Source of the DNA: Notolepis coatsorum
Lineage: Eukaryota > Chordata > Actinopteri > Aulopiformes > Paralepididae
Length of the DNA: 64,000 nucleotides
Assembly: GCA_963971535.1 (NCBI GenBank)
Contig: OZ020589.1
Location: 54,627,743 to 54,691,742, forward strand
Direction of reading: 5' to 3'
The position numbers were made by a program, and so were the translations under genes. Positions 22,501 to 34,634 of this stretch are shown piece after piece. Below the pieces are notes generated by a model. The model was not told the DNA's origin, did not search any database, and saw nothing but the letters and a program-made list of their open reading frames with translations. The first letter of the stretch is position 1; the number at the start of each line of letters is the position of its first letter.

Positions 22501-24657
22501 ATGTCTGAAACAGAAATGGCCCAAGAGGCTGAGAGAGAGCTGGTGAAATTGATTGGCTCTCGCAGGGTGAAGCTCGGTGTATTGACTAGGCACAAGAATG
22601 AGTTGGAGGCGCTGTTCGACGGACATGATGACGTAGACGTGGAAAAGGTGAATGAATATTTGTAAGCCTTTGATGTTTTAATGAATGAATTTGAGAAAAT
22701 GCACCAATCTGTCCAAGCACTGTTATATGAAGATGAGAAAGAGGGTGATGAATACGACTGGTATAAACCAAAGGTTCAACAATTCAATTCATTTATGAAT
22801 GATGTTCGAAACAGAATAAAACCTGGTTATAAAGAACAGGATCAAGTTCGACCTGAGGACAGCATCAGCAGCACATCTAAGAAGACCACTAAATCAACAA
22901 CCTCAACTCTGCGTATATCACTAGAAACTGGGAGAGCTGCTCTCATTGCAAAATCAGCAGCCATGGAGGAAAAGTGGAAATTAGAGGAGGAAGAGGATAA
23001 ACTGAAAAAAAGGAAGGAACAACTTGAAATGCAAATGGGATTTGCTGAATCTGATGTTAAACTGAAAGTCCTCGATAAATATGACAAAATAAAGGAATCC
23101 CAGGCTGAGGTCAAATCATGTGAATCCCAGGCAAAGACTCCTACAGATGGCATGAATGAGTATCTTGACCAAATGCAAGCCAGGCAAGATCAACCCCCAA
23201 TGACAATGGACATTATTGATCCGGGAAGCTCACCCCCCCCGCCTGACGATGACAGACAACAGTCCCCCCAGCTAGGAGCTAGGTCAAGGATGCCACCTGA
23301 CCACTCCATGGAAACGAAATACAGTCAACCCCTGTCACAGGCAGGTCCATATCCGTCGAGGCCATCACATGTTGACCATTTCTCAGTTGGACCACTAGGG
23401 GGAGGCATTCAGCCAGGAGCAGCAACTTACCTGTCCAGGCCATCACACATTACCAATGTCCCAGTTGGTCCACTAGGGGGAGGCATTCAGCCAGGTGCAG
23501 CAACTTACCTGTCCAGGCCATCACACATTACCAATGTCCAAGTTGGTCCACTAGGGGGAGGTATTCAACCAGGTGCACCATCAGGGCATGGTCACCAAAG
23601 TCACCAGAACACATTAGCTACTGTCATGCACAGGCAGAGTCAAATGACAGAACTTCTTGTGCACCAACAAAGTCTGTCATTGCTACCCGCCAGGGAAATC
23701 ACAACATTTGGAGGAGACCCAATGGAATATCAATCGTTCATAAGTGCTTTTGAACATGGTATCGAGTCCAACACGGACATCAGTAGGGACAGATTATATT
23801 ATCTGGAGCAATATACCACTGGCCAACCAAGAGAGCTGGTACGCAGCTGCCAGCACATGGATCCTGCAAGAGGATATGCTGAAGCAAGGCGACTGCTGGA
23901 ACTGCACTTCGGTGATAAGATAAAAATCACAAGTGCCTATATACAGAAGGCACTGGATTGGGCTGCTATCAAACCTGAGGACGGGGCAGCACTACAGGCC
24001 TATTCACTATTTCTCTGTGTGTGCTGCAATGCTATGCAGGCCCTAGAGTACATGCATGAACTGGACAATCCATCCAACATGAGAACGGTAATTTCTAAGT
24101 TACCCTACAGGCTCAGAGATGCATGGAGATCTGTAGCATGCAGATATTATGAACGAACCCTGTAAAGAGCAAGATTCACAAACCTGGTTGACTTTGTGGA
24201 ACGGCAAGTGAGAGTTATTCTAGACCCAGTATTTGGGAATATTCAAGAGTCTACACCAAAGGTACAATGCCTTAAAACAAGGCTGGGTAACCCCCAGCAT
24301 CAATCCAAGTCATCAGGAAGCAAAGGCAGGAGCAGTTTTGCTACATCAGTGACACCAGTGGAAATGGAAAAGAAAAAGTCGGATGGCAAAGTCAGTTCAA
24401 ATGCATTTTGTAAGCCATGCTTATTTCGTACTGGAGAACACGCCATGGAGTGTTGTAAGAAAATGATTCTGAAGCCTCATAAAGAGAAGATCGAATTTCT
24501 CAGGACAAAGGGAATCTGCTTTGCATGTCTAAACAGAGGACACATGAGCAAGTTGTGTAGGAATCGCCTGACTTGTCGCTCTTGTCAGCTCAAACACCCA
24601 AACACTACAGTGATGCCAGCGAATACGGGTATGGTACAGCTAGCTACCTGCGACTGA
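22501..24657 (+). pseudogene. BEL/Pao 1 Gag with zinc knuckles
   Basis: One frame with two in-frame stops, TAA at 22663 and TAA at 24163. It has a lysine/glutamate-rich coiled coil (about residues 150-230), three tandem proline-rich repeats around GPLGGGIQPGAATYLSRPSH, and a DUF1759-type core (ITTFGGDPMEYQSFISAFEHG; ELHFGDKIKI). The knuckle region is GICFACLNRGHMSKLCR plus CRSCQLKHP. Straight after LKHPN the reading continues in another frame into RNase H, so the deletion lies at about 24600. Gag would package the element RNA; with two stops this copy cannot. Confidence 0.8.
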
Positions 24658-26720
24658 CCAACCTCAAAGGTGACGTCCATATTGTCTTTGTCATGGGCAA
24701 AGCACGGGTAGCCCCACTGAAGCAGATGACAATACCCAGAATGGAACTGGCGGCAGCAGTGGTCGCAGTCTGCATTGATAAAATGCTGAAAGAGGAACTG
24801 GAAGTGGAACTTCTGGAATCTGTCTTTTGGACGGATAGCACGTCTGTCCTCAAGTACCTCAACAACACAACCAGTCGATTCCAGACATAAGTTGCAAACC
24901 GGATTTCGACCATCCGAGAACTGTCTGACCGATCACAGTGGCGCTATGTAAATACAGCAGTCAACCCTGCAGATGACGCGTCACGAGGCCTGACCATGGA
25001 TTATTTTCTCAAATCCAGTCGATGGTTGAACGGCCCAGACTTCTTACAGAGGCCTGAGAAAGACTGGCCAAAGTCCCCAGAGGAGCTGCCTGCCCTCTGT
25101 GAGGACGATCCAGAAGTTAAGAAGAGCACTATCACGTTCAGTACAGCCGTGATGGATCATGACAGTGATCCCATTGCCAAGCTTATCAAGCACTTCTCAT
25201 CATGGGATAAGTTAAAGAAGGCTACAGCATGGATCTTGAAGTTCAAAGAAACACTTCAGAATCTAAGCCTCAAAAGAAAGGAGCTGCAGGCTGCAACCTG
25301 CACAAAGAATCCAGACCAGAAACGACAAGACCATCTGGATGACCAGATGAACAAAACAAGAGCTCAGCTAGAAGCTCAGAGTCTCTCAATTGAAGATCTT
25401 GCGCATGCTGAGGAGACACTTGTATGCTACATACAGCAGCAGCATTTCCAGGATGAAATATCTGCGCTGAAGAAAGAGAATACTGTAAATAAAAGGAGCA
25501 CCATTTACAGACTGGACCCAATGCTACTGAACGGCGTGCTGAGAGTTGGAGGAAGAGTCAGTAGAATGGCGATGCCAGAGGAATCCAAGCATCCGGTTAT
25601 CCTTCCTAAAACCAGCCATTTGTCTCATCTTCTACTGAGCCATATACACATGGTTGTAGGCCATTCTGGAAGAAACCACATGCTCTCAAGGCTTCGCCAG
25701 AAGTACTGGATAATGCGAGCCAACTCTGCTGCCAGGAAGATCGTCAATGACTGTGTTCTGTGTCGACGATTTAATGCCACAGTGAAAGAGCAGAAGATGG
25801 CCGACCTACCAAGGCATCGCATTTCTCCAGACTTGCCAGCATTCACGCATGTGGGAACAGATTATTTCGGGCCTATAGAGGTGAAGAGAGGGAGGAGCCT
25901 GGTCAAAAGGTATGGCGTACTCTTTACGTGCCTGGTGAGCCGTGCCGTTCATCTCGAAATGGCATACTCCTTGGATACTGACTCCAGCATATCAGCACTG
26001 CGGCGGTTCATCTGCAGAAGAGGTCAAGTTAAAGAGATGGTATCAGACAACGGAACCAATTTTGGCGGAGCTGAGCGGGAGGCACTTTCCGACCACAGCA
26101 AGATCCAACATGCACTGCTCGACGAGGGAATCCAGTGGACATTCAATCCACCCACTGGCTCCCACCACGGAGGCGTTTGGGAGCGACTAATACGGTCTAT
26201 AAAGAAAGTGCTGTACTCAGTACTCTGCCAGCAGACCCTGGATGACGAGAGTCTCCAAACCGCCCTATGTGAAACTGAGGCCATTCTCAACGACCGTCCT
26301 ATTACCACCGTCTCAGATGACTCTAACGATCTTGAGGCTCTGACCCCGAACCATCTACTGCAGTTGAAAGGAAAACCCATTCTACCACCTGGTTTGTTTA
26401 CAAAGCAGGATTCGTACTGCAGAAGGAGATGGCGGCAGGTCCGGTACACGGCCGACCTCTTCTGGAGGCGATGGAAAAAGGAGTACATCCCTCTGCTTCA
26501 AGAACGTCAGAAATGGAACCAAGTAAGGAAGAACTTAGCCCCAGGGGACGTGGTCCTCATTGTGGATGAGTCATCACCAAGAAATTCCTGGCTCATGGGC
26601 AAGGTGGAAGAGACAATGCCTGACAGCAGAGGGCATGTACGCAAGGTAAAGGTCAAGACCAAGTACAATATCCTAGAAAGGCCCATCAGCAGACTATGCT
26701 TGCTGAAAGAAGCAGATTGA
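24600..26720 (+). pseudogene. BEL/Pao 1 pol remnant: RNase H and integrase
   Basis: Starts within RNase H (SDASEYGYGTASYL, then MELAAAVVAV and FWTDSTSVLKYL with catalytic D). An in-frame TAA lies at 24888-24890, and the rest is open to 26720. The integrase looks complete: HHCC zinc site (GHSGRNHMLSRLRQKYW ... CVLC), DDE core with VGTDYFGPIE, MVSDNGTNFGG and GGVWERLIRS, then a DUF5641 tail (PGDVVLIVDESSPRNSW). The integrase part (from 24996) is 574 codons without a stop. It would insert element cDNA in the nucleus, but protease and RT are missing upstream. Confidence 0.85.
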
Positions 26721-26999
26721 CTGACATTGACTAGCCCCTACTGACTTCTTCACGCGCTTGTTTGTTTTTTCCTTTTCGAGGGCAATGCCCGAACCTTTGT
26801 TACACTGATGGACTACACCTTTTTGTGTATTATACCTTTTTTGTGGATTATACCTTTTTTGTGGATTATACGCTTTTTCGTGGAACATACCCCCCTTTTG
26901 GAATATTTCGATTCCTACATGAACTATATAAAGACATGTTCAGGCTCCTGTTATCATATTTGCATAGAATAATTGTCCCTTTTTTAATAATGGACAATT

Positions 27000-27010
27000 A
27001 GAGGCCGGGA
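27000..27010 (+). promoter_or_regulatory. Polypurine tract of BEL/Pao 1
   Basis: AGAGGCCGGGA touches the 3' LTR, as the primer for plus-strand DNA synthesis should. Confidence 0.5.
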
Positions 27011-27504
27011 TGTAGGAGCCATTCTTGAGTTATTTAATCTTTGAGTTTGTATCATGCAATTATTTGCATTATGAAAATGCTTTATGGATTACGAAATATG
27101 AAAACGAAAACTGTTAATTTGATTGACACTGATATTATTTACACTGATTATCTTATTGTAACTATTCTTATGATTTGAAACTGTGCACTTTCCCTTTAAA
27201 GAGACCTACCTGAGCTATCCACCTGTGTGGTTTACCTTGATAAGGGGTGGTGGCTTGCGTGGGAGACGTGGACCGGGAAAGCAAACAGTTTTTGTACCGC
27301 ACGAACGCACGCACTGCACACAACGCACGCATGTATTAGATATACAAGTTTTGTTTGTTTTGCTTATTGGAAATAAATGATTGATTCATTGTGACAGCCA
27401 AACGGATGGATCAGAATCTTTATTATGTGCGCGTAGACTAAAGCTATCCCCGGAGTGGAAGTGGCAAATACGAAAGACAAAATTGTTTGTAAATAGCCAC
27501 TATA
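27011..27504 (+). repeat. 3' LTR of BEL/Pao 1
   Basis: 494 bp matching the 5' LTR; followed by the target duplication CAGGT and then the minisatellite. Present again at 30168-30661 within the tandem duplication. Confidence 0.85.
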
Positions 27505-27860
27505 CAGGTAGAACAAGTTTGAGAGGTGTAGCAGGTATATATATAGGTAGAACAAGGTTAAGAGGTGTAGCAGGTAGATATATAGGTAGAACAAGTTTGA
27601 GAGGTGTAGCAGGTAGATATATACAGGTAGAACAAGGTTAAGAGGTGTAGCAGGTATATATATAGGTAGAACAAGTTTAAGAGGTGTAGCAGGGAGATAT
27701 ACAGGTAGAACAAGGTTAAGAGGTGTAGCAGGTAGATATACAGGTAGAACAAGGTTAAGAGGTGTAGCAGGGAGATATACAGGTAGAACAAGGTTAAGAG
27801 GTGTAGCAGGTTGTATATAGGTAGAACAAGTTAGAGATGGTGTAGCAGGGAGATGTATTG
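27505..27860 (+). repeat. 39-bp minisatellite, right part
   Basis: About nine units, the last ones degenerate, right of the BEL/Pao insertion. Confidence 0.9.
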
Positions 27861-29076
27861 GATTTAAATAATTATAATAATAATAAATACTATTAATTAA
27901 TTCGCAAATCTCTCCTTTCCGATATAAGGAGCAGTTGAATCTGTTTGCACACGGTCCTTCATGCCCTCATAAGTAGCTGGCTGGGCATTTCTGTATGCAA
28001 ATTCGAACTTCTTATGAGGAAACATACGAGAATGTTAGTGAATTAGGCTGGGTTTTGTTCCTGTGGATTTGTGGGAGTAAATACTAAATTGGGGTTGACT
28101 TAGTATGGAGTATGTATATTTGCACAGGATAGACTTAGGTTAGTTATATATAATATTGTGCCAGTAATAGACCAAGGATAGTTAGTTATATTTGTACCAG
28201 GCTTAGGTTAGAGGTATACACATTTGAACTGAGGCAGACTTAGAATAGACTTATGTTCTGTATATTTATACCAAAGCAGACAGATAGAGATTTGTAGACC
28301 TGGGATAGTATGGAGTTATGCATATTTGTACCAGGGTAGACTTAGGATAGTGTTAGGTCTGTATATTTATACCAAGGTGGGCTGTACATACACACATATT
28401 TACATTATTCATTATTCATTGATTATTATTGAGTATTCATATGCTTCACCTAGTCACTCACTCAAGATATTTTAAGAGGAAGCAGCCCTGTGTTTACTTG
28501 ATCTTACTACTATATATTTTATTCATATTTAGTTTCTTATTCCCAACTGTACCTCTCATTTGTCTTATTCTTATTGCTGTTACTGCTTTGACACCTGCAT
28601 TTCCCTACAGTGGCTAATAAAGGTGCTTCTTGTCTTATTTGAGAGCATCATCAATAACAGGTTTGATGATATTGCGAGTGGATGTACTGGGTCTGTTGCT
28701 CAATTTCCCAGTACTACCGACCTATACATGCCATGTACTGGTATCAGCTGTCACATGGCTTCTGCTTGGTAGTCAGTGTAGTGTGAAAGACAACTACAGC
28801 TCCACCTTTATCAGCTGGTCGGATGAGAATGGAGTTGTCCTACTGTAGCTCTTTGTGTGCATGATGTTTTGTTTAAAAAAGGGAATGTTGCATTTGAGTC
28901 TGGGAATGTCCTGTTGCATTTGCTTGCTGTACGTGTGTATGGCAGGGCATCTGGTGCCCAGAGGTATGAATGGACAGGGGTGGATATGTATTCAAATAAA
29001 ATACTTGTCGTTGACGGATTTGAAAGATATTAGAGAATTGTGCGTTTCTTAAGTTTCATCCAAACTGGATCAGAAC
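27861..29076 (+). other. Intron-like sequence before the LRR exons
   Basis: No recognised gene. There is a series of degenerate ~100-bp repeats with ATATTTGTACCAGG/ATATTTATACCAA (28100-28390). The last ~90 bp (AAATACTTGTCGTTGACGG ... AAACTGGATCAGAAC) are homologous to the intron segment in every LRR unit, so this is probably the intron before the first LRR exon. Confidence 0.45.
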
Positions 29077-29122
29077 CAGGGCCGGACTGGGGAAATAATT
29101 CATACCGGGAGATATAGCGCGA

Positions 29123-29877
29123 ACTCCTTGGATACTGACTCCAGCATATCAGCACTGCGGCGGTTCATCTGCAGAAGAGGTCAAGTTAAAGAGATGGTAT
29201 CAGACAACGGAACCAATTTTGGCGGAGCTGAGCGGGAGGCACTTTCCGACCACAGCAAGATCCAACATGCACTGCTCGACGAGGGAATCCAGTGGACATT
29301 CAATCCACCCACTGGCTCCCACCACGGAGGCGTTTGGGAGCGACTAATACGGTCTATAAAGAAAGTGCTGTACTCAGTACTCTGCCAGCAGACCCTGGAT
29401 GACGAGAGTCTCCAAACCGCCCTATGTGAAACTGAGGCCATTCTCAACGACCGTCCTATTACCACCGTCTCAGATGACTCTAACGATCTTGAGGCTCTGA
29501 CCCCGAACCATCTACTGCAGTTGAAAGGAAAACCCATTCTACCACCTGGTTTGTTTACAAAGCAGGATTCGTACTGCAGAAGGAGATGGCGGCAGGTCCG
29601 GTACACGGCCGACCTCTTCTGGAGGCGATGGAAAAAGGAGTACATCCCTCTGCTTCAAGAACGTCAGAAATGGAACCAAGTAAGGAAGAACTTAGCCCCA
29701 GGGGACGTGGTCCTCATTGTGGATGAGTCATCACCAAGAAATTCCTGGCTCATGGGCAAGGTGGAAGAGACAATGCCTGACAGCAGAGGGCATGTACGCA
29801 AGGTAAAGGTCAAGACCAAGTACAATATCCTAGAAAGGCCCATCAGCAGACTATGCTTGCTGAAAGAAGCAGATTGA
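29123..29877 (+). pseudogene. Duplicated integrase C-terminal fragment
   Basis: Identical in the parts compared to 25966-26720: second and third catalytic residues (SDNGTNFG, GVWERLIRS) and the DUF5641 tail, but no zinc site and no first aspartate. There is no start codon of its own. Confidence 0.85.
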
Positions 29878-30167
29878 CTGACATTGACTAGCCCCTACTG
29901 ACTTCTTCACGCGCTTGTTTGTTTTTTCCTTTTCGAGGGCAATGCCCGAACCTTTGTTACACTGATGGACTACACCTTTTTGTGTATTATACCTTTTTTG
30001 TGGATTATACCTTTTTTGTGGATTATACGCTTTTTCGTGGAACATACCCCCCTTTTGGAATATTTCGATTCCTACATGAACTATATAAAGACATGTTCAG
30101 GCTCCTGTTATCATATTTGCATAGAATAATTGTCCCTTTTTTAATAATGGACAATTAGAGGCCGGGA

Positions 30168-30661
30168 TGTAGGAGCCATTCTTGAGTTATTTAATCTTTG
30201 AGTTTGTATCATGCAATTATTTGCATTATGAAAATGCTTTATGGATTACGAAATATGAAAACGAAAACTGTTAATTTGATTGACACTGATATTATTTACA
30301 CTGATTATCTTATTGTAACTATTCTTATGATTTGAAACTGTGCACTTTCCCTTTAAAGAGACCTACCTGAGCTATCCACCTGTGTGGTTTACCTTGATAA
30401 GGGGTGGTGGCTTGCGTGGGAGACGTGGACCGGGAAAGCAAACAGTTTTTGTACCGCACGAACGCACGCACTGCACACAACGCACGCATGTATTAGATAT
30501 ACAAGTTTTGTTTGTTTTGCTTATTGGAAATAAATGATTGATTCATTGTGACAGCCAAACGGATGGATCAGAATCTTTATTATGTGCGCGTAGACTAAAG
30601 CTATCCCCGGAGTGGAAGTGGCAAATACGAAAGACAAAATTGTTTGTAAATAGCCACTATA
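30168..30661 (+). repeat. Extra BEL/Pao LTR in the duplicated block
   Basis: Copy of 27011-27504 made by the tandem duplication, not by a separate insertion: the flanking integrase and minisatellite were copied with it. Confidence 0.9.
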
Positions 30662-31017
30662 CAGGTAGAACAAGTTTGAGAGGTGTAGCAGGTATATATA
30701 TAGGTAGAACAAGGTTAAGAGGTGTAGCAGGTAGATATATAGGTAGAACAAGTTTGAGAGGTGTAGCAGGTAGATATATACAGGTAGAACAAGGTTAAGA
30801 GGTGTAGCAGGTATATATATAGGTAGAACAAGTTTAAGAGGTGTAGCAGGGAGATATACAGGTAGAACAAGGTTAAGAGGTGTAGCAGGTAGATATACAG
30901 GTAGAACAAGGTTAAGAGGTGTAGCAGGGAGATATACAGGTAGAACAAGGTTAAGAGGTGTAGCAGGTTGTATATAGGTAGAACAAGTTAGAGATGGTGT
31001 AGCAGGGAGATGTATTG
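30662..31017 (+). repeat. 39-bp minisatellite, duplicated copy
   Basis: Same units in the same order as 27505-27860. Confidence 0.9.
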
Positions 31018-32233
31018 GATTTAAATAATTATAATAATAATAAATACTATTAATTAATTCGCAAATCTCTCCTTTCCGATATAAGGAGCAGTTGAATCTG
31101 TTTGCACACGGTCCTTCATGCCCTCATAAGTAGCTGGCTGGGCATTTCTGTATGCAAATTCGAACTTCTTATGAGGAAACATACGAGAATGTTAGTGAAT
31201 TAGGCTGGGTTTTGTTCCTGTGGATTTGTGGGAGTAAATACTAAATTGGGGTTGACTTAGTATGGAGTATGTATATTTGCACAGGATAGACTTAGGTTAG
31301 TTATATATAATATTGTGCCAGTAATAGACCAAGGATAGTTAGTTATATTTGTACCAGGCTTAGGTTAGAGGTATACACATTTGAACTGAGGCAGACTTAG
31401 AATAGACTTATGTTCTGTATATTTATACCAAAGCAGACAGATAGAGATTTGTAGACCTGGGATAGTATGGAGTTATGCATATTTGTACCAGGGTAGACTT
31501 AGGATAGTGTTAGGTCTGTATATTTATACCAAGGTGGGCTGTACATACACACATATTTACATTATTCATTATTCATTGATTATTATTGAGTATTCATATG
31601 CTTCACCTAGTCACTCACTCAAGATATTTTAAGAGGAAGCAGCCCTGTGTTTACTTGATCTTACTACTATATATTTTATTCATATTTAGTTTCTTATTCC
31701 CAACTGTACCTCTCATTTGTCTTATTCTTATTGCTGTTACTGCTTTGACACCTGCATTTCCCTACAGTGGCTAATAAAGGTGCTTCTTGTCTTATTTGAG
31801 AGCATCATCAATAACAGGTTTGATGATATTGCGAGTGGATGTACTGGGTCTGTTGCTCAATTTCCCAGTACTACCGACCTATACATGCCATGTACTGGTA
31901 TCAGCTGTCACATGGCTTCTGCTTGGTAGTCAGTGTAGTGTGAAAGACAACTACAGCTCCACCTTTATCAGCTGGTCGGATGAGAATGGAGTTGTCCTAC
32001 TGTAGCTCTTTGTGTGCATGATGTTTTGTTTAAAAAAGGGAATGTTGCATTTGAGTCTGGGAATGTCCTGTTGCATTTGCTTGCTGTACGTGTGTATGGC
32101 AGGGCATCTGGTGCCCAGAGGTATGAATGGACAGGGGTGGATATGTATTCAAATAAAATACTTGTCGTTGACGGATTTGAAAGATATTAGAGAATTGTGC
32201 GTTTCTTAAGTTTCATCCAAACTGGATCAGAAC

Positions 32234-32571
32234 CAGGGCCGGACTGGGGAAATAATTCATACCGGGAGATATAGCGCGAAATATAGCCCCAATCAGGCCA
32301 CTTTTTAAGCGGGGGGTCTGGGGGTCCCCCACCAGGACATTTCTTTTTCTTTTTTTTGTCCCTCTCTCCTCCACCCTTTCTCTTTCTTCCACTGTCCATC
32401 TTGACATCAACGTTAATTGACTTTCGCTCTCTGATCTCTCTACGATAAATTGGAAATGGGGGACCCTGATGTAAACAAGACGAAAGTCTTTCTCTGGTCT
32501 GCATCCCCTTAACAATTGTATGTATTGAGCTGTACTGTACTGTACCCATTCTGCAATCTGTTAATAAAGTT

Positions 32572-32626
<55 letters not shown>

Positions 32627-33127
32627 TCCCGAGTCCCTCACTACCTCGCTCACTGCCTGGCTGTTATTCTGCATCTGAGTGCCGTCTGCCATTCCATTCG
32701 CCGCCTCCGCTGTCAATCAGTTGTATCGCCTGGTCCCGCCTCCACCAATCACAAGCGGCAGCACGGCTCCATTGTGTGTGTGTCCGCGTGAGGGAGAGAG
32801 TCAGATAGTTCTCCAACTCTGTCGCAGACAGTGAAATCCTGGTTGTTCCCCACCCACCTAGGTTATCTAACTATCGCGCCGCGCCGCCGCCACAACTAGA
32901 AACAATGGCCTGGCAAAAAATAAATAAAAAATTATAATAAAAAAAAGAAAATTATACTTTCTCTATAGACAAATAGAGCCGGCAACCTACGGTTGATAAT
33001 GAATTTAACCCATGGCAGCCAAAGTGTTAATAATTATTATTTTTTTTTTACATAATTTTTTTTTTTATCTGTGCAGGCCAGGCCACCGGGAAAACTCCCG
33101 GTGCTCCCGATGGCCAGTCCGGGCCTG
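32234..33127. mobile_element. Non-autonomous hAT element
   Basis: 894 bp with ends CAGGGCCGGACTGG and CCAGTCCGGGCCTG and an 8-bp target duplication ATCAGAAC (32226-32233 and 33128-33135), diagnostic of hAT-type insertion. No transposase. It contains a LINE-type tail at 32440-32626. Confidence 0.85.
32440..32626 (+). repeat. Non-LTR retrotransposon tail with (TCAA)n, copy 1
   Basis: The sequence from GGGGGACCCTGATGTAAAC through CTGGTCTGCATCCCCTTAAC to CTGTTAATAAAGTTTTCAA, followed by (TCAA)n, recurs at 35360-35540 (minus), 35868-36000 (plus) and 46154-46335 (minus). An AATAAA and a short tandem tail suggest a 5'-truncated LINE or SINE. Confidence 0.7.
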
Positions 33128-33540
33128 ATCAGAACTGTAGAAGCTATGGCTGGTACAGACAGATATACAGACAGAATCACAGACAGGAGTGAAAACAATG
33201 CTTCCTCTCACTGTGTGCACTGGTGTAATTCATTCATAATTCACACAACCTCATCTTCTATGATTGTTAATAAATCCTTCTCAATATTCATGTACTTTCT
33301 CATCCTTTCTTTTCCAAGACAATTTTTTTTATTTTCTTTTTTTTCATCTTCGTTCTATTTTCTATTTACATTCTATATCTTTTCTTTCTGCTGCAGGACA
33401 GGAAACTCTGTAAATCAGTTGCTCTACTGAGTGTTAGGGTTAGTTTAATGACTACTGACTACTTTTTACCTGTATAAATAATGAAATATATCCTGCATGC
33501 TGGGTTCATTCTGGTTTCCTTCCCATCCATCTTCATTCAG

Positions 33541-33714
33541 GCTGACCTGGTGTAAACTCTCAGAGAGATCCTGTGAAGCTCTGGCCTCAGTTCTCAGCTC
33601 TACCTCCTCCAGTCTGAGAGAGCTGCACCTGAGTTTCAACAACCTGCAGGATTCAGGAGTGGAGCTGCTCTCTGCTGGACTGAAGAGTCCACACTGTAGA
33701 CTGGAGACTCTCGG
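33541..33714 (+). CDS. LRR exon 1 of the NLR-type gene
   Basis: 174 bp, phase 2 on both sides: acceptor CTTCATTCAG and donor CTCGG|GTCAGT. It encodes one 58-residue double LRR ([29 protein letters not shown] ... [11 protein letters not shown]), typical of the ribonuclease-inhibitor-like repeats in fish NLRP/NLRC3 proteins, thought to serve ligand sensing or autoinhibition. Its first codon is completed by the CT left by the exon piece at 13857-13978. Intact and open. Confidence 0.8.
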
Positions 33715-34460
33715 GTCAGTATTATATTGAGACACATTTTACTCAAAGAAATTTAACAAAATGTAGAATTGTAAAAAGAAAATAAATGTATATTTGTATG
33801 TATGAAATTAAGTGATTTTAAAACCCAAAGCTAGGTGTATCAACTACATTACAAGGTTCACTCTGTCATTTCCATATTGTAAACTGTTGCCAGAAAGCTG
33901 ATTACCAGAGCTGAGGCTTTGTGTGGCATCACCCTTGTGCGTTTATGTTTACCCTTAATATTGATTTCAATGGACAATGGTGGAAATTAATTAAATTAAA
34001 ATACTTGTCGTTGATTGATTTGAAACATATTTGAGAATTGTTGGCCTACAGTATATGTGCGACATTTCACCCAAACTGGATCAGAACTGTAGGAACTATG
34101 GCTGGTACAGACAGACACACAGACAGAATCACAGACAGCAGTGAAAACAATGCTTCCTCTCACTGTGTGCACTGGTGTAATTCATTCATAATTCACACAA
34201 CCTCATCTTGTTCTATGGTTGTTAATAAATAATTTCTTTTCCAAAACAATTTTCATCTTCGTTCTATTTTCTATTTACATTCTATATCCTTTATTTCTGC
34301 TGCAGGACAGGAAACTCTGTAAATCAGTTGTACTACTGAGTAGGGTTAGGGTTAGTTTAATGACTACTGACTACTTTTTACCTGTATAAATAAATAAATA
34401 ATGAAATATTTCCTGCATGCTGGGTTCATTCTGGTTTCCTTCCCATCCATCTTCATTCAG

Positions 34461-34634
34461 GCTGGAGGACTGTTACCTCTCAGAGAGATCCTGTGAAGCT
34501 CTGGCCTCAGTTCTCAGCTCTACCTCCTCCAGTCTGAGAGAGCTGAACCTGAGTTACAACAACCTGCAGGATTCAGGAGTGGAGCTGCTCTCTGTTGGAC
34601 TGAAGAGTCCACACTGTACACTGGAGACTCTCAG
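34461..34634 (+). CDS. LRR exon 2 of the NLR-type gene
   Basis: 174 bp with the same acceptor and donor as exon 1 (CTCAG|GTCAGT). Reads [18 protein letters not shown], then [20 protein letters not shown]. It differs from exon 1 mainly at the start and in the solvent-exposed LRR positions (LSYNN, LEDCY), as expected for LRR modules under duplication. Intact. Confidence 0.8.

Larger units (their letters stand above)
21476..27504 (+). mobile_element. BEL/Pao retrotransposon 1, both LTRs, internally deleted
   Basis: 6029 bp. LTRs at 21476-21974 and 27011-27504 begin TGTAGGAGCC and end CCACTATA. The 5-bp target duplication CAGGT lies at 21471-21475 and 27505-27509; 5 bp is typical for BEL/Pao. 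Gag (22501-24657) and an RNase H-integrase part of pol (24600-26720) remain; protease and reverse transcriptase are deleted. By eye the LTRs differ at roughly a dozen to fifteen places including small indels, so insertion is not very recent. It landed in the 39-bp minisatellite. Confidence 0.9.
25966..29122 (+). repeat. 3157-bp tandem duplication, unit 1
   Basis: Repeated at 29123-32279 with a constant offset of 3157; every segment I compared was identical. It contains the integrase C-terminal half, the 3' LTR, minisatellite units, 1.2 kb of intron and the first ~46 bp of a hAT element. The junction reads GCGCGA|ACTCCTTGG. Confidence 0.9.
29123..32279 (+). repeat. 3157-bp tandem duplication, unit 2
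   Basis: Second copy. It ends inside the hAT element that continues to 33127, so the hAT was already there when the duplication formed. There is only a single base of microhomology (A) at the junction. Confidence 0.9.

Noticed and set aside
26024..26488. 154-codon minus-strand frame, repeated at 29181-29645
   Set aside because: Shadow of the integrase frame; identical in both duplicated units only because the DNA is.
33145..34232. ATGGCTGGTACAGACAG... frames in each LRR unit as a possible extra exon
   Set aside because: They lie in the intron upstream of each LRR exon, vary in frame length and run through the pyrimidine tract; better read as intron shared by duplication.
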